A DNA stretch of 64,000 nucleotides, taken from an uncultured Moraxella sp. (lineage in GTDB: Bacteria; Pseudomonadota; Gammaproteobacteria; Pseudomonadales; Moraxellaceae). Every line of letters begins with the position of its first letter. Within the stretch, counting starts at the first letter, position 1. Below, in pieces: positions 1 through 9,584 of the stretch. Position numbers and translations under genes: made by a program. The stretch lies in the NCBI GenBank assembly GCA_943908405.1, contig CALTTE010000003.1, positions 1-64,000 on the forward strand, given 5' to 3'. A model generated the notes under the pieces. That model searched no databases and was not told where the DNA came from. It saw only the letters and a program-made list of their open reading frames with translations.

Positions 1-113
1 AAGATTTACAGCTGATGACCTTTGCTCACCCAACCGTATCAGAAGCGGTACACGAGGCGGTATTGTCGGCTGATGGGCGAGCGATTCACGCCATTCAACG
101 CAAAAAACGCTAA
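1..113 (+). CDS. lpd: Dihydrolipoyl dehydrogenase, C-terminal end (partial)
   Basis: The window opens inside a reading frame whose last 36 codons (frame from base 3) read DLQLMTFAHPTVSEAVHEAV and then a short basic tail before TAA at 111-113. The TFAHPTVSEAVHEA stretch is the conserved C-terminal interface motif of dihydrolipoamide dehydrogenase (E3), where the His of AHPT acts with a Glu as the catalytic base across the dimer. E3 reoxidises dihydrolipoamide in the pyruvate and 2-oxoglutarate dehydrogenase complexes. Only the tail is visible, so a related flavin disulfide reductase cannot be fully excluded. A terminator follows directly. Confidence 0.85.
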   Translation, partial: DLQLMTFAHPTVSEAVHEAVLSADGRAIHAIQRKKR

Positions 114-129
114 GAAATGATAAATAAAA

Positions 130-163
130 ACTCAAGTGAACTTTTTCGCTTGGGTTTTTTTAT
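130..163 (+). terminator. Rho-independent terminator after lpd
   Basis: ACTCAAGTGAA and TTCGCTTGGGT form an 11-bp stem with G-T pairs and a short T-rich loop. The stem runs into seven Ts. It lies 17 bp after the lpd stop codon. Confidence 0.8.
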
Positions 164-660
164 TTGGCTTTTGGCTTGTCTTATCAATGCTTGATTTTAT
201 TGGATGGCGTGCATTTTAACTTAACAAAGGGTATTGTTACGCCAAATTAAGCTAAAACAAGATAAATTAAGCCAAGCTCAACTGGACTTAAAACTGGATA
301 TCAATAAACTGGATTGATTAAATAAGCTTATTTTAAGTTTTTAACGCTATTGATATAGCGACGACAAAAAGCTATCTAAAAACCAAAAGCACTTTGTTTA
401 ATAATCCTTGGTTCAGTAATCACTTGGTTTTTGGTATGTTAAGATTGTTTTGAGCATTAATCATTTAAGAAAAACTTAAATGAATTTAATAAAAATTTAA
501 AAAATCAATAACGTAAGAATTCAGCAAAGTAAGTTTGACTTACTTTAACCAAGATTGGATGGTAACGCTTGATTAATAACGCTTAGTTTAATAAAATTTG
601 GTTAATAACACTGAATTATTGTAATCCAATAGATCCATTTAATGTTGATTTGGTTTGTGT
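164..660. other. AT-rich spacer before galU, no gene seen
   Basis: About 500 bp with no convincing coding frame. It is rich in runs of A and T and has imperfect repeats of TTAATAACGCTTA-like sequence around 560-615. The galU promoter must lie here, but no box pair stands out. Confidence 0.5.
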
Positions 661-670
661 GGGAGCAAAA

Positions 671-1570
671 ATGTCTAAGCAGTCATTATCAGGGCAATTA
701 AAAAAAATACGCTATGCGGTCATACCCACGGCAGGCTTTGGCACAAGAATGCTTCCTTTATCTAAAGCTATTCCAAAAGAGCTGTTGCCATTAGGCGATA
801 AGCCTGCCATTCATTATGTGGTACAAGAGGCGACAGCTTGCGGTATTGATACCATTGTCCTTGTCAATCACGCCCAAAAGCAAGCGGTTGAGAATTATTT
901 TGATGTCAATGGCGAGCTATATCGCCAACTGTGTGATAAAGGCAAAAATAAGCTTGCTGATGGATTGCAAATATTGCCAAATGACGTGCAGATTGTGAGT
1001 GTTAGACAAGGCAGACCCTTGGGCTTGGGACACGCCATTTTGCAAGCCAAAGCGGTGGTTGGCAACAATCCCTTTGCGGTGTTGTTGCCTGATGTGGTGC
1101 TTGACCCAGCTTGTGATTGCACGCAAAATTTATCGGCGATGATAAAACAATTTATCAGCACGCACCGCACTCAAATTTTGGTGGATACGGTAGCTTATGA
1201 TAAGGTAGAAAATTATGGCGTTGCTCGTTTGGCGGATACCGTTATGGGCAATATGATTAAAAAAGGCGAGACCACAGCGTTTTTTGATGCGTTAGGCTTT
1301 GTAGAAAAACCCAGCCAAGATACTGCACCGTCCAATTTGGCGGTGGTGGGACGCTATGTATTTTCACCACAAATTTTTGCGTATTTGGCAAATACTGCCC
1401 CAAGCGTGGGCGGAGAGATTCAACTAACATCGGCGATTGATGCACTCATTGCTAAACAAGGAGTAGATGTGGCAACGCTTGTGGGTCAAAGTTTTGATGT
1501 AGGCGATATGGCAAGCTATGCTCAGGCGTTTTGTTATTTTGCCAAAAGGTCAGGACTGCTTGATGGCTAA
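671..1570 (+). CDS. galU: UTP--glucose-1-phosphate uridylyltransferase
   Basis: GalU makes UDP-glucose from UTP and glucose-1-phosphate in the cytoplasm, feeding LOS, capsule and galactose metabolism. The nucleotide-binding loop GFGTRMLPLSKAIPKELLPL is at residues 22-41, and GEIQLTSAIDAL, typical of GalU, lies near the C-terminus. At 299 residues it matches the usual length. The frame is open from a TTG at 650, but GGGAG at 661-665 places the start at ATG 671. The end overlaps the start of pgi by 8 bp, so the two are translationally coupled. The galU-pgi-galE grouping resembles the conserved end of Acinetobacter capsule loci. Confidence 0.95.
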   Translation: MSKQSLSGQLKKIRYAVIPTAGFGTRMLPLSKAIPKELLPLGDKPAIHYVVQEATACGIDTIVLVNHAQKQAVENYFDVNGELYRQLCDKGKNKLADGLQILPNDVQIVSVRQGRPLGLGHAILQAKAVVGNNPFAVLLPDVVLDPACDCTQNLSAMIKQFISTHRTQILVDTVAYDKVENYGVARLADTVMGNMIKKGETTAFFDALGFVEKPSQDTAPSNLAVVGRYVFSPQIFAYLANTAPSVGGEIQLTSAIDALIAKQGVDVATLVGQSFDVGDMASYAQAFCYFAKRSGLLDG

Positions 1571-3164
1571 TACCGAACGGCTTTGGCAAAAATTACAAAA
1601 AACAAGCCAAACAATGCCGACCTTAAGTGAGCTGTTCGCCCAAGAGCCAAAACGGGGGGAGCGTTACTGTGCCAAGGCGTGCGGCATTTATATGGATTAT
1701 AGCAAACAGCTGATTGACCAAGCGGTTTTGACCCATTTGCTTGGTCTTGCTACAGAAAAACAGCTCAAAGACAAAATTGACGCCCTGTTATCAGGACAAA
1801 AAGTTAATCACACCGAACACCGTGCCGCCTTGCATACCGCCTTGCGATTGCCTAAAACCGAAAAGCTGTCGCTTGATGGGGTGGATGTTGTGGCACAAGT
1901 CCATCACAGCTTGGATAAGCTTGGCAAATTAGCCCTTCGCATTCGTACTGGTGTATGGCGGGGCTATTCTGGTCGGGCGATTACCGATGTGGTCAATATT
2001 GGCGTGGGTGGCTCAGATTTAGGGCCTTTGATGGCAACCACCGCCCTTGCTGAGTGGGCAAACACGGCTATTTGTGTGCATTTTGTGTCCAATATGGACG
2101 GCACGCAATTAGATGGTCTGCTAAAAGTATTATCACCCCAAACGACACTTTTTATTATCTCATCAAAATCTTTTGCCACCGCCGATACCCTATCCAATGC
2201 CAAAACCGCTTTGGCGTGGCTGTCTGACACAGGAGCAAATCAAAAAAGCATTTTACGCCGTCATTTTATTGGTATTTCTACACGTGTTGATAAGATGACC
2301 GCTTGGGGCATTGATAAGGACAATCAGCTGACGCTTTGGGATTGGGTCGGTGGTCGTTTTTCAATGTGGTCAACCATTGGGCTTGCCATTGCCATCAAAA
2401 TTGGCACGGATAACTTTAAAGCCTTGCTGGCTGGGGCGTATGCAATGGATTGTCATTTTCGCAATACCGATTTTGCCCATAACTTGCCTGTACTGCTTGG
2501 ACTAATTGCGGTTTGGAACAGTACCTTTTTGGGCATCAATGCTCACGCCGTTTTGCCTTATGATGGTAGATTGTCCTATTTTCCCAATTATTTAACTCAG
2601 CTTGAGATGGAGAGTAATGGCAAATCGGTATGCCAAGATGGTACACAGGTTGATTTTGCTACTTGTCCTATTTTGTGGGGCGATATTGGTTCAAATGCCC
2701 AGCACGCTTTTTATCAATTGCTTCATCAAGGTACACAAAGGGTGTCTTGTGATTTTATTGCCAGCATTCGCCGTTATGATAGCACAGCCGATGGTTTTGG
2801 CACACAGCACCGCTTAAGTTTGGCCAATTGCTTGGCACAATCACAAGTGCTGGCGTTTGGTAATCAAGTGGCACAAAATGACCCACGAGGGCAATTTTTG
2901 CATTATCGGGGTAATCAGCCATCAACAACGCTACTACTGGACGAATTAAGTCCCCATCGTTTGGGGGCGTTGATTGCTCTTTATGAGCATAAAGTGTATG
3001 TGATGAGCGTGCTTTGGGACATCAACCCATTTGATCAGTGGGGGGTGGAGCTGGGCAAAGTGATGGCAAATCAGGTTTATGAGACGATGATGGGTGATTA
3101 TAAGGCGGTGTTTGATAGCTCAACCACGGCTTTGATGGCACAAATTCAGCAAAAAGCAAATTAA
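1563..3164 (+). CDS. pgi: Glucose-6-phosphate isomerase
   Basis: Interconverts glucose-6-phosphate and fructose-6-phosphate. With GalU and GalE next to it, it probably directs fructose-6-phosphate toward UDP-sugars. Visible family marks are the phosphate-binding GVGGSDLGP (residues 147-155), SSKSFAT (about 200), signature 1 WDWVGGRFSMWSTIGL (259-274), QHAFYQLLHQGT, and signature 2 QWGVELGKVMANQV near the end. The start is ATG 1563, giving 533 residues beginning MANTER. The frame is open further upstream, but that stretch is shared with the galU end and adds no conserved sequence. The 8-bp overlap with galU indicates one operon. Confidence 0.95.
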   Translation: MANTERLWQKLQKTSQTMPTLSELFAQEPKRGERYCAKACGIYMDYSKQLIDQAVLTHLLGLATEKQLKDKIDALLSGQKVNHTEHRAALHTALRLPKTEKLSLDGVDVVAQVHHSLDKLGKLALRIRTGVWRGYSGRAITDVVNIGVGGSDLGPLMATTALAEWANTAICVHFVSNMDGTQLDGLLKVLSPQTTLFIISSKSFATADTLSNAKTALAWLSDTGANQKSILRRHFIGISTRVDKMTAWGIDKDNQLTLWDWVGGRFSMWSTIGLAIAIKIGTDNFKALLAGAYAMDCHFRNTDFAHNLPVLLGLIAVWNSTFLGINAHAVLPYDGRLSYFPNYLTQLEMESNGKSVCQDGTQVDFATCPILWGDIGSNAQHAFYQLLHQGTQRVSCDFIASIRRYDSTADGFGTQHRLSLANCLAQSQVLAFGNQVAQNDPRGQFLHYRGNQPSTTLLLDELSPHRLGALIALYEHKVYVMSVLWDINPFDQWGVELGKVMANQVYETMMGDYKAVFDSSTTALMAQIQQKAN

Positions 3165-3316
3165 GCAAAAGCGAATTAAATAAAGCAAATTAAGCTTGGT
3201 TAATAATAGCAAGTCATTAAGCTAAAAAATTAAGCCAAAGCGATAAAAAAATAAATACAAAAAATAAATAACGCTTTCAATTAACCCTATTATTAAAATC
3301 GCTCATAGGAGAGATG

Positions 3317-4636
3317 ATGAATAACGTTTATTTGGTTGGATTGACTCACGAGACAATAAATAGTGCCATATTGCTTGCCAGTTTGGATTATCAAGTGGTA
3401 TTGGTAAGTAATCGTGATGTGGCTGATGCTTTTTTGGCGATTTATCATTTTGATAAACAGGTTAAAATGCTGTGGCAGTTTTATTGTGATGACAATAAAA
3501 TTAGCATTGATGATACGCTAATGATTAACAATACCACCAATTATTCAAACAATCATTTAAATCATAATGCCTATCTAAATACAGACAATGTTAATGATTA
3601 TTATCGTTCGGTTATCAATCGGGTATTTTGGTTATTTTTGGATGATAAAACAGCGATAAATTGGGTTAAAACGGCCTATTTTTTGCCAAGCGATACAGTG
3701 ATTTTAAGTGGTAGCAATGACATTGGTTTTTTTGAGACGTTGGCCGATAAAATAATGAGCGTTTGGGTGTATTATTTGCCCTTTATTTTTATGAAAGAGG
3801 GGGCGAATTTTAATAGCTTTTTTCATAGCGATTTGGTGTTGGTGGGTGAAAAAACGCCAAACAGTTATCATAAAATAGCAATTATTGAATTTTTTATTAA
3901 GCATACGCAAAAATATTTTGTTGGCACAATCAAAACCATTGAATTTGGGCGAATTGCGATTATGGCAATGCTGGCGACACGGCTTAGTTTTATCAATGAG
4001 ATGGCACGATTGGCGGACAGCCAAAATGTGGATATCAAAGCAATTGAACATTTGATGGGGCAAGATGTGCGTATTGGTGATAAGTATTTGCAGGCAGGTT
4101 GGGGGTTTGGGGGCAAAAGTTTGCCAGCCGAGTTATCAAGGCTGATGGGTGCTTTTGCTGATTGCCAAGTGGATACCATGCTTTTAAAGGCGGTATCGGC
4201 AATCAATGACGACCAAAAAGAGCTAATTTTTAGAAAATTTTGGCAATATTTTGATGGTGATATTGAATACAAAACAGTAATGATTTGGGGGGCGGGCTAT
4301 CGGGCAAAGGCAGGGCTCACAACCAACAGTGCCATTCATACCTTATTACCATTATTTTGGTCTTATGGCATTAAGACTCGATTATACACCAAATACAGTA
4401 AAGACGATATCAAAAAACAGTATCAACATCAGCTATTAACCATCACTGACAACCCTTATGATTTAGATGGGATTGATGGGCTATTTATTGTTAATATTAG
4501 CGATACTCAATTGATTGATATAGAGCGATTAAATAAAATAGCAATGCCAATTTTTGATGCCAAAAACAGCTTGACTAATACCCAAATCAATGAACTGTTT
4601 GGCTATTATGTGGGCATTGGTCGGCAAAAAATATAG
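3317..4636 (+). CDS. UDP-glucose dehydrogenase-like protein with degraded active site
   Basis: The fold is recognisable from ATRLSFINEMARLA (about 220-233), DVRIGDKYLQAGWGFGG (250-266) and an IWGAGYRAKAG segment near 323, which correspond to the UDP-sugar dehydrogenase blocks. Key residues are changed. The N-terminal Rossmann loop GxGYVG reads GLTHET. The catalytic Cys motif GGSCFPKD reads GGKSLPAE, with Ser at about 268. The active-site Lys and Asn positions read Arg and Met, and the TDD/R motif of the UDP-binding domain is absent. ATG 3317 suits the AGGAG at 3307-3311 better than ATG 3314. The gene sits between pgi and galE, where Acinetobacter loci carry ugd. It may be an inactive paralogue or have a new role. 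Confidence 0.7.
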   Translation: MNNVYLVGLTHETINSAILLASLDYQVVLVSNRDVADAFLAIYHFDKQVKMLWQFYCDDNKISIDDTLMINNTTNYSNNHLNHNAYLNTDNVNDYYRSVINRVFWLFLDDKTAINWVKTAYFLPSDTVILSGSNDIGFFETLADKIMSVWVYYLPFIFMKEGANFNSFFHSDLVLVGEKTPNSYHKIAIIEFFIKHTQKYFVGTIKTIEFGRIAIMAMLATRLSFINEMARLADSQNVDIKAIEHLMGQDVRIGDKYLQAGWGFGGKSLPAELSRLMGAFADCQVDTMLLKAVSAINDDQKELIFRKFWQYFDGDIEYKTVMIWGAGYRAKAGLTTNSAIHTLLPLFWSYGIKTRLYTKYSKDDIKKQYQHQLLTITDNPYDLDGIDGLFIVNISDTQLIDIERLNKIAMPIFDAKNSLTNTQINELFGYYVGIGRQKI

Positions 4637-4685
4637 ATAATAAATATGGATAATGTTTTTTAAATAGATTGCTTTTGAGCAAGGT

Positions 4686-4730
4686 CTGTTATTAAAGACT
4701 GTTATTAAAGACTGTTATTAGCTGTTATTA
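4686..4730. repeat. 13-bp tandem repeat
   Basis: CTGTTATTAAAGA occurs twice in tandem (4686-4711), followed by two shortened copies CTGTTATTA. It lies in the spacer before galE. Confidence 0.85.
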
Positions 4731-4905
4731 AAATTTGATTAAATAACGATTTGTTGTGATAACATAATACAATTTAAATTTTTGCAATTTGGGTTTTTAT
4801 AATTTAGGTTTTGTTATAATCATTGCTAATTTGGCGTTATCAATATTGGCTTTTGATAGTTTTAATTGATGGTTTTGATTGATAGTTTTTAATGGATAAA
4901 ATATT

Positions 4906-5934
4906 ATGAATGATACTGGTAAAAAAGTGCTTGTCACTGGTGGTGCAGGTTATATTGGTTCGCATACACTAATAGAGCTGATTGAGACAGGTTTTGTGCC
5001 TGTGGTGCTTGATAATTTGTGCAATAGCAAGGCGATTGTTTTAGACAAAGTTGCTCAAATTACAGGGCAAACGGTGGATTTTGTTTTGGGTGATGTATTG
5101 GATAAGGCATTATTAACCGAGCTATTTGCCAAACATCATTTTGTGGCGGTAATACATTTTGCAGGGCTAAAGGCGGTGGCAGAGTCGGTGGCAATGCCGA
5201 TGAGATATTATCAAAATAACGTCATAGGTACACTTGTGTTGCTTGACGTAATGCAAGCTTTTCAGGTCAAACAGTTGGTGTTTTCATCATCGGCAACGGT
5301 TTATGGCAACCCAAATCGCTTGCCAATTGATGAGACAATGGCGATTGCCCCAACCAATCCCTATGGGCAAACCAAGGCGATGGTTGAGACGATACTTGCC
5401 GATTTGGCTGATAGCGACAAAGATTGGCGAATTATTGCATTGCGTTATTTTAATCCGATTGGGGCTCATTATTCAGGGCTGATTGGTGAAGATCCAAACG
5501 ATATTCCCAACAATTTAATGCCTTATGTCAGTCAGGTGGCGGTGGGCAATTTGCCGACATTGCAGATTTTTGGTGATGATTATGATACTATTGATGGCAC
5601 GGGGGTGCGTGATTATATCCACGTGGTGGATTTGGCACAAGGGCATATAGCGGCGCTTACGTATTTAAATAAAAATGATTGCTCGTTTTTGCCCATCAAC
5701 TTGGGTACAGGTCAAGGGGTGTCGGTGTTGCAATTGGTGCATACTTTTGCTCAAACAACAAAAAGAAAGGTGGCATATACCATCACCAATCGCCGAGCGG
5801 GCGATGTGGCAAAATGTTATGCCAGTGCCGAGCGTGCCAAAACAATGCTGGGCTGGCAAGCCAAAAAAACGCTGGCACAAATGTGCCAAGATACGTGGCG
5901 ATGGCAACAAGCCAACCCCAATGGTTATCAATAA
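4906..5934 (+). CDS. galE: UDP-glucose 4-epimerase
   Basis: Interconverts UDP-glucose and UDP-galactose (possibly also the N-acetyl forms) with bound NAD. It is an extended short-chain dehydrogenase. The NAD loop TGGAGYIGSH is at 11-20, FSSSATVYG (about 126-134) holds the catalytic Ser, YGQTK supplies Tyr153 and Lys157, and ALRYFNPIGAH is diagnostic for GalE. Length is 342 residues. The encoded enzyme is intact, unlike the dehydrogenase-like gene upstream. A 269-bp spacer with repeats separates them, so galE may have its own promoter. Whether it acts on UDP-Glc only or also on UDP-GlcNAc cannot be told here. Confidence 0.93.
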   Translation: MNDTGKKVLVTGGAGYIGSHTLIELIETGFVPVVLDNLCNSKAIVLDKVAQITGQTVDFVLGDVLDKALLTELFAKHHFVAVIHFAGLKAVAESVAMPMRYYQNNVIGTLVLLDVMQAFQVKQLVFSSSATVYGNPNRLPIDETMAIAPTNPYGQTKAMVETILADLADSDKDWRIIALRYFNPIGAHYSGLIGEDPNDIPNNLMPYVSQVAVGNLPTLQIFGDDYDTIDGTGVRDYIHVVDLAQGHIAALTYLNKNDCSFLPINLGTGQGVSVLQLVHTFAQTTKRKVAYTITNRRAGDVAKCYASAERAKTMLGWQAKKTLAQMCQDTWRWQQANPNGYQ

Positions 5935-6167
5935 TTATCTATTTGGTGTTTGGTTGGTTGGTATATGATATTTGGTACACCCAAATCCAGTTTAAACGCT
6001 ATCAATATCTAAACACCTAAGCCAACCAAATAGAGCAATCAAGTGCGGTAATAGGCATAGCAATGGGTGAGCAAACCAGCCTTCGTGCATTTAATAAAAC
6101 AAATTAACCAATAACAACAATCTAAATCGCTGGCAATTAACACTGACAATCAATAAGGAGTAACACA

Positions 6168-6818
6168 ATGCAAACTCGCTGGGTTTTGGCAAGCAACAAT
6201 CAAGGTAAATTGGCGGAATTTCAGTCGTTATTTGTGCCAATGGGGGTAGAATTTATCCCACAAGCAAGCTTAAATATCGCCGATGTCAACGAAACAGGCA
6301 CAACGTTTATTGAAAACGCCATCATCAAAGCCCGCCATGCCAGCCAACAAAGCGGATTACCTGCCATTGCCGATGACAGCGGATTGTGTGTGCCGATTTT
6401 AAATAACGCCCCAGGGGTGCTATCGGCACGCTTTGCTGGCTCTATGACAGAGTATAAGGACGGTCTGAACAATGACCGTGCCAACAATGACCGTGCTAAT
6501 AACGCCAAACTGCAACAAATGTTATTGCCCTATCATCAACAAGGGCAAACGATAACGGCATTTTTTGTCTGTGTATTGGTGTTTTTGCGTACAAGCGACG
6601 ATCCGTTGCCGATTATTGCTGAAGGGCATTGGTACGGACAAATTATTGCTGCCCCAAAAGGTGAACAAGGCTTTGGTTATGACCCTTTATTTTTGGTGCC
6701 AGACCTTGGCAAAACCGCCGCCGAGCTTGATACGGCAACCAAAAATGCCCTAAGCCACCGTGGGCAAGCAATGCAACAATTAAAACAAAAGCTTGCCGTG
6801 CTTGGCATTGGGGTTTGA
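6168..6818 (+). CDS. rdgB: dITP/XTP pyrophosphatase (RdgB/HAM1)
   Basis: Hydrolyses non-canonical purine triphosphates such as dITP, ITP and XTP to the monophosphates, keeping them out of DNA and RNA. The start LASNNQGKLAEF is the substrate-binding SxNxxK region, ADDSGLCV carries the catalytic Asp, and GFGYDPLF and ALSHRGQAM are conserved family motifs. At 216 residues it is slightly longer than the usual 195-200. Part of the excess is a duplicated 15-bp unit (6468-6497) giving NNDRANNDRANN in a surface segment. AAGGAG lies 8 bp before the ATG. It converges on the membrane-protein gene at 6868. Confidence 0.93.
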   Translation: MQTRWVLASNNQGKLAEFQSLFVPMGVEFIPQASLNIADVNETGTTFIENAIIKARHASQQSGLPAIADDSGLCVPILNNAPGVLSARFAGSMTEYKDGLNNDRANNDRANNAKLQQMLLPYHQQGQTITAFFVCVLVFLRTSDDPLPIIAEGHWYGQIIAAPKGEQGFGYDPLFLVPDLGKTAAELDTATKNALSHRGQAMQQLKQKLAVLGIGV

Positions 6819-6867
6819 TGTTGGGATTTGATACTGGGGCTTAAGGCTTGGTGTATACTGGGGTTAG

Positions 6868-7362
6868 TTAGGATTTAACGTATAATAAATGAAACAATAT
6901 CTGATAATAATACACCAATGCCAATAGCACAAGCACGCCTACCACGCCAAACAATAAGGCGGGTGTTGCATTGATATAAAACAAATACTGGGCAAATAAG
7001 GCAAGTGCCAATAATACCAGTGCCAATTGATGGCGATAGCCAAAATCAGACTTGGGCTGATGGGCAGGATTGATGGCGGTGAGCTTAAATGACGCCAAAA
7101 ACGCTCCCAAATTAGACGTTACAGCAACATAAAAAACAACCAAAACAATGGTTAAGGCGATAGGGGCGTCCCATAAATAGATAAACACTTTTGCCAGCGA
7201 TAAAAACACAAGTAGCCCCACCCAGAAATGAATGAGTGAGAAAATCAAAGGTGTGGCTTGTTGTTTTTGTATTATATGATTGGATTCATCGCTATTGCGA
7301 TGGCTAAAATGATAATTGCCTAAGCTAAAGATGGGGGCTTGGTTTATTTTTTTGTGCTTCAT
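6868..7362 (-). CDS. Small multi-pass membrane protein, unknown
   Basis: Family not recognised. The 164-residue product has a polar 36-residue N-terminus and then four hydrophobic segments, at about 38-62, 68-90, 110-130 and 132-157, joined by short loops (for example HQPKSDFGYRHQ). No catalytic motif is apparent. Its 3' end faces rdgB across 49 bp. The Shine-Dalgarno sequence is weak, so a slightly later start is possible. The long hydrophobic frame with normal residue use argues that it is a real inner-membrane protein. Confidence 0.6.
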   Translation of the reverse strand: MKHKKINQAPIFSLGNYHFSHRNSDESNHIIQKQQATPLIFSLIHFWVGLLVFLSLAKVFIYLWDAPIALTIVLVVFYVAVTSNLGAFLASFKLTAINPAHQPKSDFGYRHQLALVLLALALFAQYLFYINATPALLFGVVGVLVLLALVYYYQILFHLLYVKS

Positions 7363-7677
7363 TGTTTTGCTACCATATTTAATAACAACCCCTTTGGAGG
7401 TTGTTTACTTATGTTGTTGAATTATTCAGTCATCCACTGACGCATCAAGCATTGAGGCATATTTTTGGTTTTTTAGTCCTGCATTTTCTAAACTAATAAA
7501 AATAATTCTCTATTTTTTAATGTAGAAAATCAAATGATTTTTTGTTATTTATTGTAAATAAATTTTAAGTAATGTAATAAAAAAGAGATTTATGATTTAT
7601 TTTATATAGATATTTAATTTGGATGTGTTTGAGTGCTTGAATACTGGCAAGGCGAATGCTGGTTGCAATAATGCTGG
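7363..7677. other. AT-rich spacer before the tig promoter
   Basis: Non-coding, AT-rich DNA between two divergent genes (the membrane protein and tig). No gene or RNA was recognised. Confidence 0.5.
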
Positions 7678-7706
7678 TTGTAATTTTGGCAAATTTTGGT
7701 TATACT
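7678..7706 (+). promoter_or_regulatory. Probable sigma-70 promoter of tig
   Basis: TTGTAA (7678-7683) and TATACT (7701-7706) are separated by 17 bp, about 145 bp before the tig start. The leader contains a repeated TTTTTAACCCTTAA-like unit near 7790-7825. Confidence 0.5.
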
Positions 7707-7851
7707 GTTTGCCTTTTAGGCTTGTTTAAGCTTAAGCGTTTGACGCCTCCTTTTTTAAGTGGCTGTTTAGCTGGCAGTCTTAAATCCATCATTTTTAACC
7801 CTTAAGTTTTTAACCCTTAATTTTTTAAACCAGTCAAATAAAGGTGTGATT

Positions 7852-9186
7852 ATGAGTAATTTGCAAAGTACCATCAATGTTGTGTCGGACACAAAAACCG
7901 AGCTTAACGTCAAAGTGCCTGTTGATGTGATCCAAAAACGTGTAGAATCTCGCATTCGCCAAGTGGCAAAAACCGCCAAAATTGACGGTTTTCGTAAAGG
8001 TAAAGTACCTGTATCTTATATACGCACGCAGTTTGGGGCAGGCATTCAGCAAGAGGTGATTAACGATACCATCAGAGATACTGTTTTTGATGTATTAAAC
8101 GAGCAAAAAGTGCGTGCCGTGGGTGTGCCAAGTATTGATGATGTCAAGCTTGAAAATGAGTTTTTGGTGTATCAAGCCACCGTTGAGACAATGCCAAAAG
8201 TACAAATACAAGGCTTGAGCGAGATGGAGATTGAGCGTCAAACCGCCGATGTTTCCGATGATGATGTGGATGTGATGATTGAAAATTTACAAAAACAGCG
8301 TCAAACATTTGAGCCAAAAGACGGTGAGCTTGAGGACGGCGACCAAGCCATTTTTGACTTTGAAGGCACGATTGATGGCGAAAAATTTGAAGGAGGCAGT
8401 GCCAGCGATTACACCCTAATCATCGGCTCAAATCGTATGATTAAAGGCTTTGAAGAGCAAATGAAAGGTATGAAACCAAACGAAGAGCGTACCATTACCG
8501 TAACTTTCCCAGAAGATTATCAAGCTGAGCAACTAAGAGGGAAAGAGGCTCAATTTGCCATTACATTAAAGCAAGCCAAAGCCCCAAAATTGCCAGAATT
8601 AAATGAAGAATTTTTTGAATTGTTTGGCATTAGTGAAGGCGGTTTGGATAAGCTAAAAGCCGATGTGCGTAAAAATATGGAGCGTGAGATTAAAAATGCT
8701 GCACGCAATCAAGCAAAACAAGCAGCCTTTGATGCATTGCTTGAAAAAAATGAATTTGATGTACCAAAAGTAATGCTAGCCCAAGAGATTGACCGCCAAA
8801 GAGGGCTAATGCTTAGACGCTTTGCCGAGCAGTTTGGAGCAGACCCTAAAAACTTTGATAAAGAGATGTTGCCTGATGAGCTATTTGAAGAGCAAGCCTT
8901 GCGTTCTGCTCGTTTGGCAATCTTGATTGGGCGTATCATTGACGAACAAAATATCACCATTGACCAAGAGCGGGTGAAAAACTTTATTAGTGAAGCGGCG
9001 GAAAACTATGAAGACCCCGAAGAGGTTATTGAGTTTTATAGCAACGACAAAAACCAACGGGCAGGTATTGAGGCGGTGGTTCTAGAAGACCAAGTGGTGG
9101 ATTATTTATTGAGTCAAGCCAAAGTAAATGACAAACAAGTCAAATACCAAGAATTGCTTGCTGCTGCCCAACAATCAGCAATGTAA
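7852..9186 (+). CDS. tig: Trigger factor (ribosome-bound chaperone, prolyl isomerase)
   Basis: Binds ribosomal protein L23 at the exit tunnel and shields nascent chains. The N-terminal domain carries the ribosome-binding signature (GFRKGKVP near residue 43). The FKBP-type isomerase domain follows (about 155-245, with DGDQAIFDFEGTIDG), and a long charged helical C-terminal domain completes 444 residues, close to the family length. AAGG at 7841-7844 sets the start at ATG 7852 rather than the in-frame GTG at 7846. It is followed by clpP and clpX, the classical tig-clpP-clpX order, here with a 572-bp gap. Confidence 0.95.
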   Translation: MSNLQSTINVVSDTKTELNVKVPVDVIQKRVESRIRQVAKTAKIDGFRKGKVPVSYIRTQFGAGIQQEVINDTIRDTVFDVLNEQKVRAVGVPSIDDVKLENEFLVYQATVETMPKVQIQGLSEMEIERQTADVSDDDVDVMIENLQKQRQTFEPKDGELEDGDQAIFDFEGTIDGEKFEGGSASDYTLIIGSNRMIKGFEEQMKGMKPNEERTITVTFPEDYQAEQLRGKEAQFAITLKQAKAPKLPELNEEFFELFGISEGGLDKLKADVRKNMEREIKNAARNQAKQAAFDALLEKNEFDVPKVMLAQEIDRQRGLMLRRFAEQFGADPKNFDKEMLPDELFEEQALRSARLAILIGRIIDEQNITIDQERVKNFISEAAENYEDPEEVIEFYSNDKNQRAGIEAVVLEDQVVDYLLSQAKVNDKQVKYQELLAAAQQSAM

Positions 9187-9584
9187 AACGGCATTTGTGT
9201 TTAAATAGAGTATTGAATGGAGTTAAGCGCAGAGCTAAGCGTATAAAGCACTGCCCCAAAGTTAATTTTTGGGATATTGCTTGATTAGCCGTTTTGCTTA
9301 ATTAGCTCTTTTGATTTGGCAAATGCTGTTTTGTTTGATAAGCTATTTGTTTGACAATTGTAGATAAAATATTTAAGTTTTAGTATTTGTTTTAGGTATG
9401 TTTAGGTAAGTCCTTGTTTAAATTCGTTTTTTTAAATTTGTTTTTTAAATAAGGTTTTGATCTAAACATAAATTTTAAATAAAACATTAAATAAAACATA
9501 AATTTAAAACCAAATACGCTTAAAGCACCTAAGCCATCGGTTATAACAATCTAATTAGTTATAATGACCATAAAAAGCGATTTG
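9187..9584. other. Spacer between tig and clpP
   Basis: AT-rich, with no coding frame supported. CCCAAAG and TTTTTGGG near 9252-9275 could form a small hairpin but lack a T-tract. TATAAT-like boxes occur, but none pairs well with a -35. Confidence 0.4.

Noticed and set aside
6041..6049. AAGTGCGGT, the core of the Haemophilus DNA-uptake sequence
   Set aside because: Only one copy was noticed in 64 kb. A real uptake signal would recur many times, so this is chance.
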